DNA of 5,401 nucleotides from Microcaldota archaeon (lineage in GTDB: Archaea > Micrarchaeota > Micrarchaeia > Micrarchaeales > Micrarchaeaceae). Below are positions 5,337-5,401 of the stretch, piece after piece. Every line of letters begins with the position of its first letter. Within the stretch, counting starts at the first letter, position 1. A program made the translations under genes and the position numbers. The notes beneath the pieces were generated by a model that saw only the letters and a program-made list of their open reading frames with translations, searched no databases and was not told where the DNA came from. The stretch lies in contig JAJZDT010000157.1 of assembly GCA_021851535.1 (NCBI GenBank), positions 1-5,401 of the forward strand, in the 5' to 3' direction.

Positions 5337-5352
5337 TACAGCTTCTGCTGTA
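5337..5352. repeat. Short inverted repeat in the right-edge intergenic region
   Basis: TACAGC-TTCT-GCTGTA has two 6-base arms and a 4-base centre. It lies about 64 bases upstream of the tRNA-binding gene's ATG and about 20 bases before a possible plus-strand start. It could be an operator or a small hairpin at the end of a gene; the sequence does not decide. Confidence 0.35.
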
Positions 5353-5372
5353 TTAATTATTTAAGTGATATG

Positions 5373-5401
5373 ATGAGCCAGTTTGGAATACAGATGCATA
5401 A
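5373..5401 (+). CDS. Possible start of a plus-strand gene (cut by window edge)
   Basis: Two ATGs in a row (5370, 5373) follow AGTGAT, a partial Shine-Dalgarno match spaced like that of the carbonic anhydrase-like gene if 5373 is used. A weak TATA-like GAATATAGATTA is about 40 bases upstream. The visible product is only MSQFGIQMH, so no family can be named. The minus strand also has short open ends here, so a gene arriving from the right cannot be excluded. Confidence 0.25.

Overview
The window is about 5.4 kb of AT-rich DNA that looks archaeal. The signs are TATA boxes with TSS-to-start distances implying very short leaders, a DHBP synthase that reads like the euryarchaeal (Methanocaldococcus) RibB, a single-domain KaiC-like ATPase, a methionyl-tRNA synthetase split into catalytic and tRNA-binding genes, a tRNA gene without encoded CCA, and a surface protein built from paired-cysteine repeats of a kind I associate with DPANN/ARMAN-type archaea. 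The DPANN assignment is inference; archaeal origin is well supported.

Layout. Positions 1-1147 (minus strand) hold an apparent two-gene operon: a RecA/KaiC-like ATPase (410-1147) with a clear BRE/TATA promoter, followed 12 bases later by a membrane-anchored Cys-repeat, sequon-rich exported protein that runs off the left edge. Positions 1263-1596 hold two gene remnants lying head to tail: the C-terminal end of an ABC-2 type permease, and upstream of it the first ~45 residues of what may be a TraB/PrgY-like protein, joined out of frame. They lie directly 3' of an intact tRNA-Gly(UCC) gene (1638-1710, minus). Then comes ribB (minus, 1765-2460, possibly starting at 2514), divergent from metG (plus, 2602/2611-4254). 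A perfect 7-bp-arm palindrome sits between them.

Convergent with metG is a beta-carbonic-anhydrase-like gene (minus, 4372-4890). It has lost one canonical zinc cysteine (Arg in its place) and is cut by a one-base frameshift in an A6 run; its last 38 residues remain readable to 4259. Upstream of it on the same strand is the separate tRNA-binding domain gene of the Met-tRNA synthetase (minus, 4947-5273). The right edge shows a possible start of a plus-strand gene behind a small inverted repeat.

How they fit together: metG and the tRNA-binding gene together would make the complete two-part MetRS. ribB supplies the four-carbon precursor of riboflavin. The KaiC-like protein and its Cys-repeat partner form a separate unit of unknown job. 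The remnants and the damaged carbonic anhydrase point to ongoing gene loss. No mobile element, CRISPR array or clear new defence system is visible.
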